From contig CANJKY010000246.1 in the NCBI GenBank assembly GCA_947474875.1, forward strand, positions 1 to 6,208: 6,208 bases of DNA. Reading direction: 5' to 3'. The translations under genes were made by a program, and so were the position numbers. The stretch's first letter is position 1; each line of letters starts with the position of its first letter. Shown piece after piece: positions 5,677 through 6,208 of this stretch. Under the pieces are notes generated by a model that searched no databases, was not told the DNA's origin, and saw nothing but the letters and a program-made list of their open reading frames with translations. This stretch comes from Gemmataceae bacterium (lineage in GTDB: Bacteria > Planctomycetota > Planctomycetia > Gemmatales > Gemmataceae).

Positions 5677-6159
5677 GTGAGCCAACACCCGACCAAGAAC
5701 GACCTGCCCGAGAAGACCCGCAACCCGATCCAGGACCTGTTGCACGCCCGTCTGGCCGACGCCATCGACCTGGCCACCCAGATCAAACAGGCGCACTGGA
5801 CGGTGAAGGGGCCGCACTTCTACTCACTGCACAAGATGTTCGACGACATCCACGAGGACGTGCAGGAGTACGTGGACGACATCGCCGAGCGGGCCATCCA
5901 GCTCGGCGGGCAGACGGCCGGCACCGCCCGCGCGGTGGCCAAGGCGACCAGCCTGCCCGAGTACCCACTCACCGCCTCCACCGGCAAGGACCACGTGGCC
6001 GCCGTGAGCACCGCCCTGGCCGCGTTCGGCAAGAACGTGCGGGCGGCCATCGACCAGGCGGACGAGTTGAAGGACCGCGACACCGCCGACCTGTTCACCG
6101 GCGTGTCCCGCGGGGTGGACAAGTGGCTGTGGATGGTCGAGGCGCACCTGGAGAAGTGA
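5677..6159 (+). CDS. dps: Dps-family ferroxidase, DNA starvation/stationary-phase protection protein
   Basis: Dps proteins form twelve-subunit shells that oxidise Fe(II) with hydrogen peroxide, store the iron and in some cases coat DNA, protecting the cell from oxidative damage. The 160-residue product from the GTG at 5677 has the full intersubunit ferroxidase centre: His40 (in QAHWTVKGPHF), His52 and Asp56 (LHKMFDD), and Asp67 and Glu71 (DDIAER). The spacing (12, 4, 11, 4) equals that of E. coli His51/His63/Asp67/Asp78/Glu82. The IAERAIQLGG motif (69-78) and the C-terminal DKWLWMVEAHLEK helix (148-160) are also typical. A short hydrophilic N-terminal tail with several lysines and arginines (KNDLPEKTRN, 7-16) could touch DNA, as in E. 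coli Dps, but this is inference. Length is typical. It is a single gene, divergent from the FAD oxidoreductase; no OxyR, PerR or Fur site is recognisable by eye. No terminator is seen in the 49 bases that follow. Confidence 0.96.
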   Translation: MSQHPTKNDLPEKTRNPIQDLLHARLADAIDLATQIKQAHWTVKGPHFYSLHKMFDDIHEDVQEYVDDIAERAIQLGGQTAGTARAVAKATSLPEYPLTASTGKDHVAAVSTALAAFGKNVRAAIDQADELKDRDTADLFTGVSRGVDKWLWMVEAHLEK

Positions 6160-6208
6160 CGGGCGAACACGCACTTTCCGATTGCCCCAGTTCGGCCGTC
6201 CGGATACC

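Noticed and set aside
5607..5786. N-terminal extension of the oxidoreductase by 60 residues
   Set aside because: It would run through the divergent dps gene, precedes the natural FAD-motif start and has no ribosome site, whereas the ATG at 5606 has GGGAG eight bases upstream.
6160..6208. Terminator after dps
   Set aside because: CGAAC and GTTCG repeats are only five bases, widely spaced, and without a T-run; the window ends before a clear signal.

Overview
The window is GC-rich DNA, densely coding, and consistent with a planctomycete of the Gemmataceae type. This guess rests on high GC, GTG starts, mixed Shine-Dalgarno strength and the style of the small uncharacterised proteins; nothing here is a firm taxonomic marker. 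No rRNA, tRNA, CRISPR array, transposase or phage gene is visible.

Layout, mostly on the minus strand and read from right to left in the direction of transcription: a PYROXD2-like/phytoene-desaturase-type FAD oxidoreductase (4029-5606); a type II toxin-antitoxin pair with its own recognisable promoter (antitoxin 3706-3975, GNAT toxin 3186-3713); an iron-sulfur L-serine ammonia-lyase, sdaA (1792-3156); a tightly packed pair of uncharacterised genes (64 aa at 1575-1769, about 186 aa at 1012-1572); a secreted SIMPL-domain protein (313-981); then a 118-base gap with a strong hairpin and a good ECF-type promoter; and finally the first 64 codons of an ECF sigma factor gene that runs off the left edge (1-194). 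On the plus strand, divergent from the oxidoreductase, a Dps-family ferroxidase/DNA-protection protein occupies 5677-6159.

Minus-strand gaps between 3975 and 313 are short (overlap of 8, then 29, 22, 2 and 30 bases), so cotranscription from the toxin-antitoxin promoter through sdaA to the SIMPL gene is possible, although the functions do not form one pathway. The left end looks like a new transcription unit: the hairpin can end the upstream unit and the ECF-type promoter suggests that the sigma factor controls itself. The 70-base region between the oxidoreductase and dps must carry both promoters.

Most of this is housekeeping or accessory material of known families. The two points most worth following are the antitoxin, which appears to join a beta-rich, AbrB-like N-terminus to the toxin-binding tail typical of DUF1778 antitoxins, and the unassigned 64-aa/186-aa gene pair.
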